Notes under the pieces: generated by a model
What the model was told of the DNA's origin: nothing
Database searches by the model: none
Seen by the model: only the letters and a program-made list of their open reading frames with translations
In this document: positions 1-7,875 of the stretch, in pieces
Layout: each line of letters starts with the position of its first letter
How positions within the stretch are numbered: position 1 is the first letter of the stretch
Made by a program: the position numbers and the translations under genes
Assembly (NCBI GenBank): GCA_944382875.1
Contig: CALWNQ010000024.1
Location: forward strand, 1-32,706
Direction of reading: 5' to 3'
From: an uncultured Clostridia bacterium
GTDB taxonomy: Bacteria; Bacillota; Clostridia; Oscillospirales; Ruminococcaceae
DNA: 32,706 bases

Positions 1-12
1 CTCTTCCGATCT
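1..12. other. Sequencing-adapter remnant at contig edge
   Basis: The first 12 bases, CTCTTCCGATCT, are identical to the 3' end of the standard Illumina adapter. The adjoining reading frame behaves as if these bases are foreign: the AddA frame is open from base 15 onward, and the TAA at 12-14 exists only because the adapter's last T is joined to genomic AA. Genomic sequence therefore most likely begins at base 13. This is an untrimmed artefact and not biology. Confidence 0.9.
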
Positions 13-1415
13 AAAGCGGGGTTTCGGCGGGGAGAGAGGCAAACCTCCGGCTGCTGCTCCAATATGCGGGGGATTACGAACGTTCCGGCCGGAGCGAGCT
101 TTCGGGTTTTGTGGGCTACATCCGGCGGCTGATCGACCGGGGCGAGGATTTCCAGGTGGCGAATCCTCTTTCAGCGAGCACCGGCATGGTGCGGATTATG
201 AGCGTCCACAAATCCAAGGGGCTGGAATTCCCCATCGTGATTCTTGCCAACTGTGCCAAAGGCTTTAACCTTGCCGACTCCAATCGTCCGGTGGTGCTGC
301 ATACGGCGCTTGGCTGCGGGATGCAGGTGGTTGACCGGCAAAAGCTTCGGCGGTATCCCACTCTGAGTTGGGCGGCTGTCCGGCGCAAAGAGCGGGAGGA
401 TACCCTTTCGGAAGAAATTCGCCTTTTATATGTGGCGATGACGCGGGCGCGAGAAACACTGATTCTGAATATCAGCCTGAAAAATCCGGAGAAAAAGCTC
501 TGGAATCTTTCGGCATTGCTGGATGGGCAGCAACCGGTTGATCCCGGCATTGTGCTGGGAATGAACAGCTGGAGCGACTGGCTGCTGGCAGCGCTGCTGC
601 GGCATCCGGATTTTGCGGAAGTCCGCCGCCGGTTTGCGCTCGAAACGGAGGTGCGGGCGGAGTCGTTTGCTCTTTTTGCCGAGTGGGCAGGCGGGGAAGC
701 TTCTTCCAAAGAAGAAACCGAAACGGAAGTTTTGGCGGAAGTAAATCCGGTTTTGACCGCTCAAATTGCCCGGCAGTGCGGTTGGCGCTATCCCTGGCGG
801 GAGCGGACCGTCATCCCGGCAAAGCTGGCAGTCACCGACATCGTTCGCCGGGAAGAGGAAGCGGAAGGCTCGATTTTCCTGCCGCTGCCGGCTTTTACTC
901 AGGAAAAGGGCTTTTCGGCGGCTGAGCGGGGCAGCATTTTCCACCGCGCTTTGCAGTTTGCCGATTACGCGGCGGGGCGGCTCGACCCGGCGGCCGAGCT
1001 GCTGTGGCTGGAGGAGGCGCGCTACCTCACCCACGAGGAGGCGCAGACCATTCCGCTGACCGCCTTTTCGCGGTTTTTCCGTTCCGAGCTGATGGAGCGG
1101 ATTCTCGCTTCGCCGCGTGTCCTGCGGGAGTACCGCTTTTTCGATACGGTGCCGGCCAGCCGCGCCGGCTACGAGGGGGAGGATGAAATCCTCATCCAGG
1201 GCGTGGCCGACTGCGTCTTTGAGGAGGATGGCGCCGGGGTGCTGCTCGACTACAAGACCGACCATACGGGTGCATCCGAGCTATTGCGGCGCTATTCGTC
1301 TCAGCTTTCGCTCTATCGGCGGGCGCTCGCCCCCCTTTTCCCGAAAGGAATCCGGGAGTGCCTGATCTATTCGGTCTATGAGGGGAAAACAGTGCCGGTT
1401 CCAGAAGAAAAATAA
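13..1415 (+). CDS. addA: ATP-dependent helicase/nuclease subunit A (AddA), C-terminal part
   Basis: This is the C-terminal part, about 467 codons, of AddA. In Firmicutes AddA works with AddB to resect double-strand breaks for recombination. The full protein is usually about 1,200 residues, so its N-terminal ATP-binding half lies off the contig. The frame is open from base 15 (SGVSAGREANLRLLL), well upstream of the first possible start, a GTG at 111. Helicase motif V is visible as VHKSKGLEFPIVIL near 205-250 and motif VI as LLYVAMTRARETL near 425-465. The C-terminal RecB-like nuclease domain shows GSIFHRAL, then GVADCVFEEDG and LLDYKTD (catalytic Asp and Lys of the PD-(D/E)XK fold) near 1200-1260, then a QLSLYRRAL helix. 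The gene ends at a shared bidirectional terminator. addB would be expected upstream. Confidence 0.93.
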
Positions 1416-1461
1416 AAAAGGACGCCGCACGTCCCATAGGGGAGGTGCAGCGCCCTTTTAA
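1415..1461. terminator. Bidirectional terminator between addA and hsp20
   Basis: A long hairpin has arms AAAAGGACGCCGCAC and GTGCAGCGCCCTTTT, which pair over about 15 positions with one mismatch and one G-T pair. A short TCCC/GGGA stem sits inside the loop. A runs on one side and T runs on the other let it work in both directions, so it can serve addA (plus) and the convergent hsp20 gene (minus). Confidence 0.8.
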
Positions 1462-1464
1462 ATA

Positions 1465-1884
1465 TTAACCTTCAATCTGAATGGTGCGTTTCTGCGGAGC
1501 AGTTTCGGCGACCTTCGGCAGACAAAGAGTCAGGATACCGTCTTTATAGCTGCCGGTGATCTTGTCTTTGTCGATACCGCTGACGTCAAAGCTACGGGTA
1601 AAGGAACCAAACCGGCGTTCCCGGCGCAGGTAATTGTCCTTCTTGTCTTCTTTTTCGCTGTTGTGACGGGCGGTGATGGTCAGGCAATCTTCGTGAACAT
1701 CCACCGAGATATCATCTTTCTGGAAGCCGGGGAGCTCCGCGTCGAGCTGATAGTGGTCGCCTTCTTCTTTAATATCGCAGCGGAAGGAGCCGCCCTCCAG
1801 TCCGCCGAACAGGTTCTTTTCCATATTGTGCCATTCATTCCACAGGCTATTTTCTTCGTGTGTAAAAGGAATCATACCAAACAT
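1465..1884 (-). CDS. hsp20: Small heat-shock protein, Hsp20/alpha-crystallin family
   Basis: This is a 139-residue ATP-independent holdase chaperone that binds unfolding proteins in the cytosol and passes them to DnaK. The start is set at the ATG at 1884, giving MFGMIPFTHEENSLW, because a GGAG ribosome site lies six bases upstream. The frame stays open further upstream, but that stretch is occupied by leader hairpins. The alpha-crystallin domain spans roughly residues 35-130. It includes the core CDIKEEGDHYQLDAELPGF, an arginine-rich RRERRFGSFTRSF segment and the family signature GILTLCLPK, followed by a short tail. The gene is isolated and convergent with addA. A perfect CIRCE operator lies about 160 bases upstream, so HrcA repression is likely, and the leader may add thermal control of translation. 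Confidence 0.93.
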   Translation of the reverse strand: MFGMIPFTHEENSLWNEWHNMEKNLFGGLEGGSFRCDIKEEGDHYQLDAELPGFQKDDISVDVHEDCLTITARHNSEKEDKKDNYLRRERRFGSFTRSFDVSGIDKDKITGSYKDGILTLCLPKVAETAPQKRTIQIEG

Positions 1885-1890
1885 AAAATA

Positions 1891-1952
1891 CTCCAATCTC
1901 TGCGCTTGTGAGATTGGGAACAACGCTCTCTGCGCAGGCGCCGCGCTGTTCC
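1891..1952 (-). promoter_or_regulatory. Structured hsp20 leader, candidate RNA thermometer
   Basis: In the mRNA sense the leader can form two consecutive hairpins directly before the hsp20 start. The proximal one pairs CCAATCTC with GAGATTGG (8 of 8, plus-strand 1893-1900 with 1910-1917), and its 3' arm ends in the first two bases of the GGAG ribosome site at 1891-1894. The distal one pairs GGAACAGCGC with GCGTTGTTCC (10 pairs with one G-U, plus-strand 1943-1952 with 1917-1926). Leader hairpins that hide the ribosome site are common in small heat-shock genes. The thermometer role is inferred. Confidence 0.5.
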
Positions 1953-2042
1953 GTCTCGGGGGATCTTTTCCCTTTCAACAATTATCAGTATACCCCTGGA
2001 TTGTGAACAAAGTGTGCTATTTTTATTGATGTTTTGAAAACA

Positions 2043-2069
2043 TTAGCACTCAAAACTATAGAGTGCTAA
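2043..2069. promoter_or_regulatory. CIRCE operator upstream of hsp20
   Basis: A perfect CIRCE element, TTAGCACTC-N9-GAGTGCTAA, is the binding site for the heat-shock repressor HrcA, which is encoded at 14259-15293 in this window. It lies between hsp20 (minus) and a divergent glycosidase-like gene (plus). A second perfect palindrome, ATGTTTT-G-AAAACAT at 2029-2043, touches it on the hsp20 side. I could not place the hsp20 promoter with confidence. Confidence 0.95.
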
Positions 2070-2104
2070 TTTGACGAAGAGTACTGGAAATCCAAGATCA
2101 AAAA

Positions 2105-2113
2105 TGCTATGAT
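2105..2113 (+). promoter_or_regulatory. Extended -10 promoter for the glycosidase-like gene
   Basis: TGCTATGAT is an extended -10 element (TG-N-TATGAT). A weak -35, TGGAAA at 2085-2090, lies 17 bases upstream. Transcription would start about 30 bases before the gene. The CIRCE element ends about 15 bases upstream of this -35, so control of this promoter by HrcA is possible but less certain than for hsp20. Confidence 0.5.
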
Positions 2114-2146
2114 AAAAATAACTTAAAAGGCTGCGGAGGGATGAAG

Positions 2147-3103
2147 ATGAATCAAAGATTCTGGTCACTGTTTGGGGAATCTTATACCGATAACTGCAAA
2201 AAATGGGTGCACAGCCCGCATAATCCGGTGATTCCGGCTACCGGCGGCAGCGAGGGAATGTGCTGCTGCTGGACCGCCAATCCGGATATTCTGCTGTTTG
2301 GGGGGAAGCGCTTTCTTTATTACCGGGGAAACGGGATTCTGCCCTCCCGTCCGGGAGAGCGGCACGACCGTATTACCGCGGCGGAGCTTTTGGGGACACA
2401 GGACGGCAAACTCCTGTTCCAGCCTCTGACAGATGGGCCGATTGTGGATGTCGGGGAGCCGGGCAGCTTTGACAGCCGGGATGTGCTCGATCCGGCGGCG
2501 GTGGAATTTGGGGGAAAGGTTTACTTGTACTATTCCGCAGTCGGTGACGGCCCGGACAGTGTGGGGCTTAGCATCAGCGAGGACGGTGTTCACTTTGAAA
2601 AATACGGGTTTGTCTGTGTGGGGCGCGCGCCGGATGTGGTTTGCAAAGATGGGGAACTCTTTATGATCTCGGTCAAACGGGTGGAAGGCAGCCAGTGTTG
2701 GGTTCCCACCCTGAGCCGTTCGGCGGATGGAGTCCATTTTTCGGATGTCGGTCCGCTGACGGGGTTCTCTCAAAAGGGGAACTGGGACAGTTTTGCGCTG
2801 ACGACCATCCGCCTTTCGGAAGAAGACGGCACCTATTATATGATGTACGGCGGCAGTTCCTATCTGGAGGACGAGCCGGATTACTTCGGGCTGGCGCGTT
2901 CCCGCGACCTGCTCCACTGGGAGGAGCATCCCGGCAATCCGGTGTTTGGCTGCGGTCCCAAAGGAAGCGAAGACGGCGGCGCCATCTGGTTTCCCGCTGT
3001 TTTTGAAGAGGAGGACCATTTCGCCATGATTTATGAGGGGAGCCGCGGCAAATATTCCTGGGATCTCAGCTCTCAGATCTGCCTTTCCACGATTGCCAAG
3101 TGA
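2147..3103 (+). CDS. Five-bladed beta-propeller glycoside hydrolase-like protein (GH43/GH32/GH130-type)
   Basis: This 318-residue cytosolic protein has no signal peptide. The chosen ATG at 2147 (MNQRFWSLFGES) sits six bases after GGAGGG; the ATG at 2141 abuts that ribosome site and is unlikely. The sequence repeats the blade pattern of five-bladed propeller glycosidases: NPDILLFGGKRFLYYRGNG (residues 45-63), SRDVLDPAAVEFGGKVYLYYSA (110-131), LSISEDGVHFEKY (141-153), GTYYMMYGGSS (228-238) and LARSRDLLHWEEHPGNPVF (249-267). Asp and Glu residues suited to catalysis occur in these strands, including the DVLDP segment, but I cannot assign catalytic residues or a substrate. It may act on short oligosaccharides taken up by the cell. 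It is monocistronic and divergent from hsp20. Confidence 0.65.
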   Translation: MNQRFWSLFGESYTDNCKKWVHSPHNPVIPATGGSEGMCCCWTANPDILLFGGKRFLYYRGNGILPSRPGERHDRITAAELLGTQDGKLLFQPLTDGPIVDVGEPGSFDSRDVLDPAAVEFGGKVYLYYSAVGDGPDSVGLSISEDGVHFEKYGFVCVGRAPDVVCKDGELFMISVKRVEGSQCWVPTLSRSADGVHFSDVGPLTGFSQKGNWDSFALTTIRLSEEDGTYYMMYGGSSYLEDEPDYFGLARSRDLLHWEEHPGNPVFGCGPKGSEDGGAIWFPAVFEEEDHFAMIYEGSRGKYSWDLSSQICLSTIAK

Positions 3104-3130
3104 AGTCACAGGAATTTTACAGCCGGTTCC

Positions 3131-3159
3131 TTGTAAAATAGACTAAAAAGTGATACAAT
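3131..3159 (+). promoter_or_regulatory. Promoter of tldD-tldE
   Basis: TTGTAA at 3131-3136 and TACAAT at 3154-3159 are separated by exactly 17 bases, which fits a sigma-A promoter. The expected transcript start is about 50 bases before the tldD ATG. Confidence 0.7.
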
Positions 3160-3214
3160 AGATTCGTACATTGATTCCAATGTCCGATTTTTCGGAAGAA
3201 AGGAAGGTTATTCC

Positions 3215-4594
3215 ATGCTGACACGAGAACTGCTGGGGGAAGTCCTGCAGAAAGCCGTTTCCACCGGAGCGGATTTTGCAGAGATTTTTGCCGAGCATAC
3301 CAAATCCAATGCCATCACCATGATTGACGGCAAAGTTGAAACCATAACTGATAACTATCTTTCCGGCGTTGGCGTTCGGGTTTACAAGGACCTGAAAAGC
3401 GCCTACGCTTCTACCACTGATCTTTCCCGCGAAGGGCTGCTCCGCTGCGCGGAAAACGCAGCTTATGCAGTCGCGAACGGTACCGGCCGGTTGGATTTCC
3501 GCCTGACCGAGCGCCTTTTTGGGGATGTTCACCCCATCAAAGTAGTGCCTGCCACTGTTCCCAACGCTGTGAAGGCGGAGATCCTCCGCACCGGTTCCAA
3601 CGCGGCAAAAGCCTACCACGAAAGCATTTCCCAGGTGCAGGGAACGCTGCTCGACATCGACCACAACATCCTGATTGCCAACACCGAGGGTCTGTACACT
3701 GAGGACCGGCAGATCCGCACCCGGCTGATGATCAACGCGGTTGCCAGCAAGGACGGCGAAAACCAATCCGGCGTCCAGAGCCCGGGCCGTCGGATGGGCT
3801 TGGAAATGTTTGACGAGATCGATCCGGCCGCGGTGGGCCGGGAAGCAGCCCGCCAGGCGGTAACGATGCTGAGCGCCGGTTACTGCCCGGCCGGCAAGAT
3901 GACGGTTGCCATCGAGAATGGCTTTGGCGGCGTTATTTTCCACGAAGCCTGTGGCCATTCGCTTGAAGCCACCTCAGTTGCGCTGGGCAAGAGCCAGTTT
4001 ACGGGAAAGCTGGGCCAGCAGATCGCCAACCCCAAGGTGACTGCCATCGACGACGGAACCATCCCCGGCGCGTGGGGCTCGATCAACATTGATGACGAGG
4101 GCAATCCTTCCCGCCGCAACGTTTTAATTGAAAACGGCATCCTCAAAGGCTACCTCATTGACCGGCTGAACGGCCGCCGGATGGGGATGGAGCCGACCGG
4201 AAGCGCTCGGCGGCAGAGCTACCTGTTTGAGCCGACCTCCCGTATGACCAACACTTTTATCGCCAACGGCACCGACGACAACGCTGAAATCATCAAATCC
4301 ATCGAAAACGGCCTTTACTGCCGGCAGATGGGCGGCGGCTCGGTCAACCCGGTAACCGGCGAGTTCAACTTTGCGGTAACCGAAGGGTATCTGGTCCGCA
4401 ACGGTCAGATCTGTGAGCCAGTCCGCGGCGCCAGCCTGATCGGCAAAGGCAGCGAGATTTTGATGAACATCGACATGGTGGGCCAGAACCTTGACTGCGG
4501 CCAGGGTATGTGCGGTTCGCTGAGCGGTTCGATTCCCACCAATGTGGGCCAGCCGCTGATCCGCGTTTCGTCCATCACGGTCGGCGGACGTTAA
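3215..4594 (+). CDS. tldD: Metalloprotease TldD
   Basis: TldD, 459 residues, is the zinc-carrying subunit of the TldD/TldE protease, which trims unfolded peptides inside the cell. Homologues mature some ribosomal peptides and degrade antitoxins. The metal motif HEACGH is at residues 243-248 (HExxxH), in the context GGVIFHEACGHSLEATSV. A conserved cysteine-rich end, DCGQGMCGSLSG (C433 near the C-terminus), supplies the third-ligand region typical of TldD. The ATG at 3215 follows AGGAAGG. The length is normal for the family. It forms a two-gene operon with tldE, whose ribosome site lies directly after this stop codon. No candidate precursor peptide is visible nearby, so the substrate is unknown. 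Confidence 0.93.
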   Translation: MLTRELLGEVLQKAVSTGADFAEIFAEHTKSNAITMIDGKVETITDNYLSGVGVRVYKDLKSAYASTTDLSREGLLRCAENAAYAVANGTGRLDFRLTERLFGDVHPIKVVPATVPNAVKAEILRTGSNAAKAYHESISQVQGTLLDIDHNILIANTEGLYTEDRQIRTRLMINAVASKDGENQSGVQSPGRRMGLEMFDEIDPAAVGREAARQAVTMLSAGYCPAGKMTVAIENGFGGVIFHEACGHSLEATSVALGKSQFTGKLGQQIANPKVTAIDDGTIPGAWGSINIDDEGNPSRRNVLIENGILKGYLIDRLNGRRMGMEPTGSARRQSYLFEPTSRMTNTFIANGTDDNAEIIKSIENGLYCRQMGGGSVNPVTGEFNFAVTEGYLVRNGQICEPVRGASLIGKGSEILMNIDMVGQNLDCGQGMCGSLSGSIPTNVGQPLIRVSSITVGGR

Positions 4595-4608
4595 AGGAGG
4601 GGATTTTG

Positions 4609-5955
4609 TTGACGTACGAACTCTTTAAGGAAGCGGTCGTCCGTGCGGCCAAAAAGCGCGGGATCGCCGAATATGAACTGTATTATATGGAAGAAGAGAG
4701 CATCTCGGTTTCCGCCTATCAGCGGGAAGTGAACCGCTTTAACGGCAATGTGACCGGCGGCGTCTGCTTCCGCTGTATTGCGGACGGCAAGATGGGCTAC
4801 GCTGCCACCGAACTGCTCAACGAAGAGCAGGCCGAGGAGATTGTTGCCCGCGCGCTCGAAAACGCCGCGACGATCGAGAGCACCGATGAGGTGTTTCTTC
4901 ATCCGGCGGGCGACTCCTACCGGGAAACCGGGGAGCAGGACTTTCCGCTGCCTTCTGCCGAAGGGATGATCCCGTTTGTCCTCGACTGTCAAGCCAAAGC
5001 GTATGACGCCGATCCGCGCGTCTGCGACGGAACCTCCAGCCAGTTTGTGGCCGAGCGGGTGACCACCCGGCTGACCAACTCCAAAGGACTTGACCTCTGC
5101 AATGTGTGCAGCTTCCAGGGCGGCATCGTCGGCGCGGTGATGGAGCAGGATGGCCTCAAATACAACGCCTACGACTTTAAGACGGGCACTCTTTCCGGCA
5201 TCAGCCGCAAGGAGCTTGCGGCAAGCGCGGTGGAAAAGGCAGCCAGTACCATCGGGGCCGAAGTGCCGGTGAGCGGCAAATATCCGGTCGTCTTTGATCC
5301 GGAGGTTATGGCCGATTTTCTGGCGATTTTCAGTTCTGTCTTTTCGGCGGACCAGGCGCAGAAGGGACTTTCGCTGCTCCGTGGGCGCGAAAACGAGCAG
5401 ATTGCATCGGCGGCTGTCACCCTGATGGACGATCCGTTCTATCCGGGCTGCACTGTACAGACCAGCTTTGACGCCGAGGGTGTGGCGACTGCCACCAAGC
5501 CGGTGATTGAAGAGGGAACCCTGAAAACGCTTCTGCACAATCTAAAAACAGCGGCAAAAGCAGGCGTTCCCAGCACCGGCAACGCCTGCAAGAGCGGATA
5601 CGCGGCGAGCGTATCGGTGGCGCCGTACAGCTTTTACCTCAAACCGGGCGAGCTTTCGCAGCAGGAGCTCTTTGAAAAGGTTGGGGACGGCATTTACCTG
5701 ACCGAGATCAACGGCGGTCACGCCGGCGCCAATGCAATTACCGGTGATTTTTCGCTGCAAAGCGCCGGGTTCCTCATCGAGGGCGGCAAAAAGACCAAAG
5801 CGCTGCGCGGATTTACCGTGGCGGGCAATTTCTTTGAGCTGCTCCGGGCAATTACGGATGTCGGTTCCGACCTGAAATTCGGACTGCCTTCCGGATTTAC
5901 CGTCTTTGGTTCTCCATCGGTTCTGGTCAAGGAGTTGTCGGTTGCCGGAAAATAA
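4609..5955 (+). CDS. tldE: Metalloprotease subunit TldE (PmbA)
   Basis: This is the 448-residue partner of TldD. TldE belongs to the same PmbA/TldD family but lacks the HExxxH zinc motif, as seen here, and forms the heterodimer's second half. The start is TTG at 4609 (MTYELFKEAVVRAAKKRG), eight bases after AGGAGG at 4595-4600; an adjacent TTG at 4606 is the alternative. The frame remains open into the end of tldD, but that segment is coding in another frame. Family features include SGKYPVVFDPEVMADFLAIF, the glycine-rich GNACKSGYAASVSVAP and the C-terminal GSPSVLVKELSVAGK. It is translationally close to tldD, with a 14-base gap, and followed by a strong terminator. Confidence 0.92.
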   Translation: MTYELFKEAVVRAAKKRGIAEYELYYMEEESISVSAYQREVNRFNGNVTGGVCFRCIADGKMGYAATELLNEEQAEEIVARALENAATIESTDEVFLHPAGDSYRETGEQDFPLPSAEGMIPFVLDCQAKAYDADPRVCDGTSSQFVAERVTTRLTNSKGLDLCNVCSFQGGIVGAVMEQDGLKYNAYDFKTGTLSGISRKELAASAVEKAASTIGAEVPVSGKYPVVFDPEVMADFLAIFSSVFSADQAQKGLSLLRGRENEQIASAAVTLMDDPFYPGCTVQTSFDAEGVATATKPVIEEGTLKTLLHNLKTAAKAGVPSTGNACKSGYAASVSVAPYSFYLKPGELSQQELFEKVGDGIYLTEINGGHAGANAITGDFSLQSAGFLIEGGKKTKALRGFTVAGNFFELLRAITDVGSDLKFGLPSGFTVFGSPSVLVKELSVAGK

Positions 5956-5966
5956 AAGAATACGTC

Positions 5967-5995
5967 AAAGCGGGAGCGTTTGCTCCCGCTTTTTT
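5967..5995 (+). terminator. Rho-independent terminator after tldE
   Basis: A perfect GCGGGAGC/GCTCCCGC stem with a four-base loop is followed by six T residues and preceded by A residues. This closes the tldD-tldE operon. Confidence 0.92.
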
Positions 5996-6006
5996 GCTGT
6001 AAGGGG

Positions 6007-6059
6007 TTGACAGGAGAAGAATCTTCTGCTATATTGAGTATAGATATATCGAGTATCAA
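6007..6059 (+). promoter_or_regulatory. padR promoter with overlapping imperfect dyad operator
   Basis: TTGACA at 6007-6012 and TATATT at 6030-6035 are 17 bases apart. From 6034 to 6059, overlapping the -10 and the expected transcript start, lies an imperfect dyad that begins TTGAGTATAG and ends CGAGTATCAA. It also reads as a direct repeat of GAGTAT. PadR proteins usually repress their own promoters, so this is the likely autoregulatory operator. Confidence 0.75.
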
Positions 6060-6076
6060 TAGAGAGAAGGTGCCGG

Positions 6077-6406
6077 ATGTCGCGGGAACAGCTGCAGACC
6101 TTGACCGAGCCGATGTACTATCTGCTGCTTGCCATGCGGAAACCCCGCCATGGCTATGACGCCATGCAGTATATCGAGCATGTGACAAAGGGCCGCGTTC
6201 ACATCGGGGCGGGGACGATGTACGCCCTGATTGCCCGGTTTGAAAAGGAGAAAATCCTCTGTCAAAAAGCGGAGGAGGGACGGCGGAAAATATACGGGCT
6301 GACACCGAAAGGGGAAAAACTGCTGCGGGATGAAATTTCGCGTCTCTTTCGGATGTTGGCGGATGCCCAGGCGGTTGCGGAGGAGGCGGAACAGGATGAA
6401 AATTGA
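6077..6406 (+). CDS. PadR-family transcriptional regulator
   Basis: This 109-residue PadR-type winged-helix repressor starts MSREQLQTLTEPMYYLLLAM. The segments HGYDAMQYIEHVT, GAGTMYALIARFEKEKIL (recognition helix, residues 44-61) and the wing RRKIYGLTPKGEKLLRDE define the family. The C-terminal part is a short helix for dimer formation, so it belongs to the small PadR subgroup. The ATG at 6077 follows an AGAAGGTG ribosome site. The next gene starts inside this one (11-base overlap), so the two are co-translated. PadR genes paired with DUF2812 genes are common in Firmicutes, usually as stress- or envelope-responsive cassettes, but the inducer is unknown. Confidence 0.92.
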   Translation: MSREQLQTLTEPMYYLLLAMRKPRHGYDAMQYIEHVTKGRVHIGAGTMYALIARFEKEKILCQKAEEGRRKIYGLTPKGEKLLRDEISRLFRMLADAQAVAEEAEQDEN

Positions 6407-7721
6407 CGAAAAACGGGTGTGGCTGCCCTATCGAATCACCGAACCGAAACAGTTGGAACAGTATTTTGAGCAGATGGCGGAAGAGGGCTGGCATCCCGAA
6501 TCGGTGGGGAAGTATACGGCCAAATTTCGCCGCGGGAAACCCCGCAAACTTCGGTACTGCGTGGATTTTACCGAGATTCGCCGCGATGAGGAGGAGCTGC
6601 AGCGCTACACGACACTCTGTGCCGATGCGGGCTGGCGGTTTCGGCTGCGTGCACAGGAGGGCTGGCTCCTCTTTTTTACAAAAGACGCCTCGCTGACGCC
6701 GCTTCAGACCGACGACAAACTGGCGCTTCGGAATTTCCAGAAGGCGTTCCGCCGCAGCATTTTGGACAACAGTTCGCTGCTGATCCTGTGGGCGATCTGG
6801 ACGCTGCTGGATCTGGGCTTTGGTGTGGGCAAGGGGAGCAAGGTTCGAATTCTGTCGGGCTGGAATACGATGGTCGAGCTTTTCTGCCTGCTTTTGTTTG
6901 TGCTGGTGCTGCTTTTTCTGGCGGTCAATGCGGCGACCGGAATTGTTGGCTATCTTGCCGCTGGAAGAGCAATGAAAAAAGGAACGCCCATCCCGGAAAT
7001 TTCCCGGAAAACTGCTCGCTGGCGGGTGATCCGCCGCCGGGCGATGCTGTGGAGCTGCGGCGTTTTGCTCGGTTTATCGATATTGTATGATGCTTGGGCC
7101 GGGAACATCCGGCCGCAGGCGGAACAGTGGATTGCTATGGCATTGGGTGCTGCAGTCTTTGTGGGCGGTTTCTTTCTTAAAAAGAAGTGGCTCGACCGGA
7201 TGGCGCGGAAGATTGCCTGGGGTGTGGGGATTTTCTTCTTTGCGCTGGGATTGGTGATGGCTTATCCTCTTTACCGGATGGAGCCGGTTGATTTTGGTAC
7301 GGAAGCGCCTGTGGTGCAGGCAGAGGAACTGCTGCCGGGCGCCGAGGTGCGCACTCATACCAGCGAATATGGCCGGACACCGCTGTATGAGCGGTGGGAA
7401 GTTTATGAATCTGGCAGCGTACAGGTGGGAGAAGATGAGTATCAAAGTGTTACCGTTTCCTATACTGCCTACCGCGCTTGTTCCCGCAGGATTACAAAAC
7501 GACTTGCCTGGGAGGAAGCCGAGACAATCCGCCAAATTTTTTCGAGTACTTCCCGGCGGGATTTGGATTGGCCGGTGGAAGAAGCCTATCTGGTGGGAGA
7601 TTTTGCACTGATCCTCCGAGACGGGAACGGTGTTATCAGTTATTTTCTGGCCGGAGATGATCCGGAACAGTACCGGAAAATTTTGTTACAAAAAATGGAG
7701 ATGCTGAATACTGAACAATAA
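6396..7721 (+). CDS. DUF2812 domain membrane protein
   Basis: This 441-residue protein starts at ATG 6396 (MKIDEKRVWLPYRITEPKQLEQYFEQMAEEGWHP), inside the end of padR and after GGAGGAGG. The N-terminal 130 residues match the DUF2812 pattern, including EGWHPESVGKYTAKFRRG, YCVDFTE and CADAGWRF. About five hydrophobic segments follow: LLILWAIWTLLDLGFG, LFCLLLFVLVLLFLAVNA, MLWSCGVLLGLSILYDAW, WIAMALGAAVFVGGFFL and a final IFFFALGLVMAYPLY. A soluble C-terminal domain of about 140 residues (VDFGTEAPVVQAEEL onward) is probably extracytoplasmic. The function is not known. Its overlap with padR suggests PadR controls its level, and perhaps that it takes part in sensing or membrane homeostasis. Confidence 0.8.
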   Translation: MKIDEKRVWLPYRITEPKQLEQYFEQMAEEGWHPESVGKYTAKFRRGKPRKLRYCVDFTEIRRDEEELQRYTTLCADAGWRFRLRAQEGWLLFFTKDASLTPLQTDDKLALRNFQKAFRRSILDNSSLLILWAIWTLLDLGFGVGKGSKVRILSGWNTMVELFCLLLFVLVLLFLAVNAATGIVGYLAAGRAMKKGTPIPEISRKTARWRVIRRRAMLWSCGVLLGLSILYDAWAGNIRPQAEQWIAMALGAAVFVGGFFLKKKWLDRMARKIAWGVGIFFFALGLVMAYPLYRMEPVDFGTEAPVVQAEELLPGAEVRTHTSEYGRTPLYERWEVYESGSVQVGEDEYQSVTVSYTAYRACSRRITKRLAWEEAETIRQIFSSTSRRDLDWPVEEAYLVGDFALILRDGNGVISYFLAGDDPEQYRKILLQKMEMLNTEQ

Positions 7722-7724
7722 CGG

Positions 7725-7764
7725 AAAACCGTGGGGACAGAAGTGGTTCTGTCCCCACGGTTTT
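7725..7764. terminator. Bidirectional terminator, 18-bp perfect palindrome
   Basis: The arms are AAAACCGTGGGGACAGAA and TTCTGTCCCCACGGTTTT, a perfect 18-base match around a GTGG loop. It lies between the convergent DUF2812 gene and the LytTR regulator and can end both transcripts. Confidence 0.92.
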
Positions 7765-7875
7765 ATTTATATCGTGTCGTTTTTGACAAAAACAGGGCGA
7801 ATATCGGCAACTGCAAAAATATGTTCCCTGAAAACAGTATAATAATGATGGACTGCTTTCCAAACGGCTTGCTGT

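Noticed and set aside
3215-5955. A peptide-maturation cluster around tldD-tldE
   Set aside because: No short precursor gene, transporter or modification enzyme lies nearby, so it looks like the ordinary housekeeping pair.
7725-7764. Mobile palindromic repeat related to GGGGACAG-type intergenic elements
   Set aside because: Only one copy occurs in the window and its position and A/T flanks are fully explained by a bidirectional terminator.
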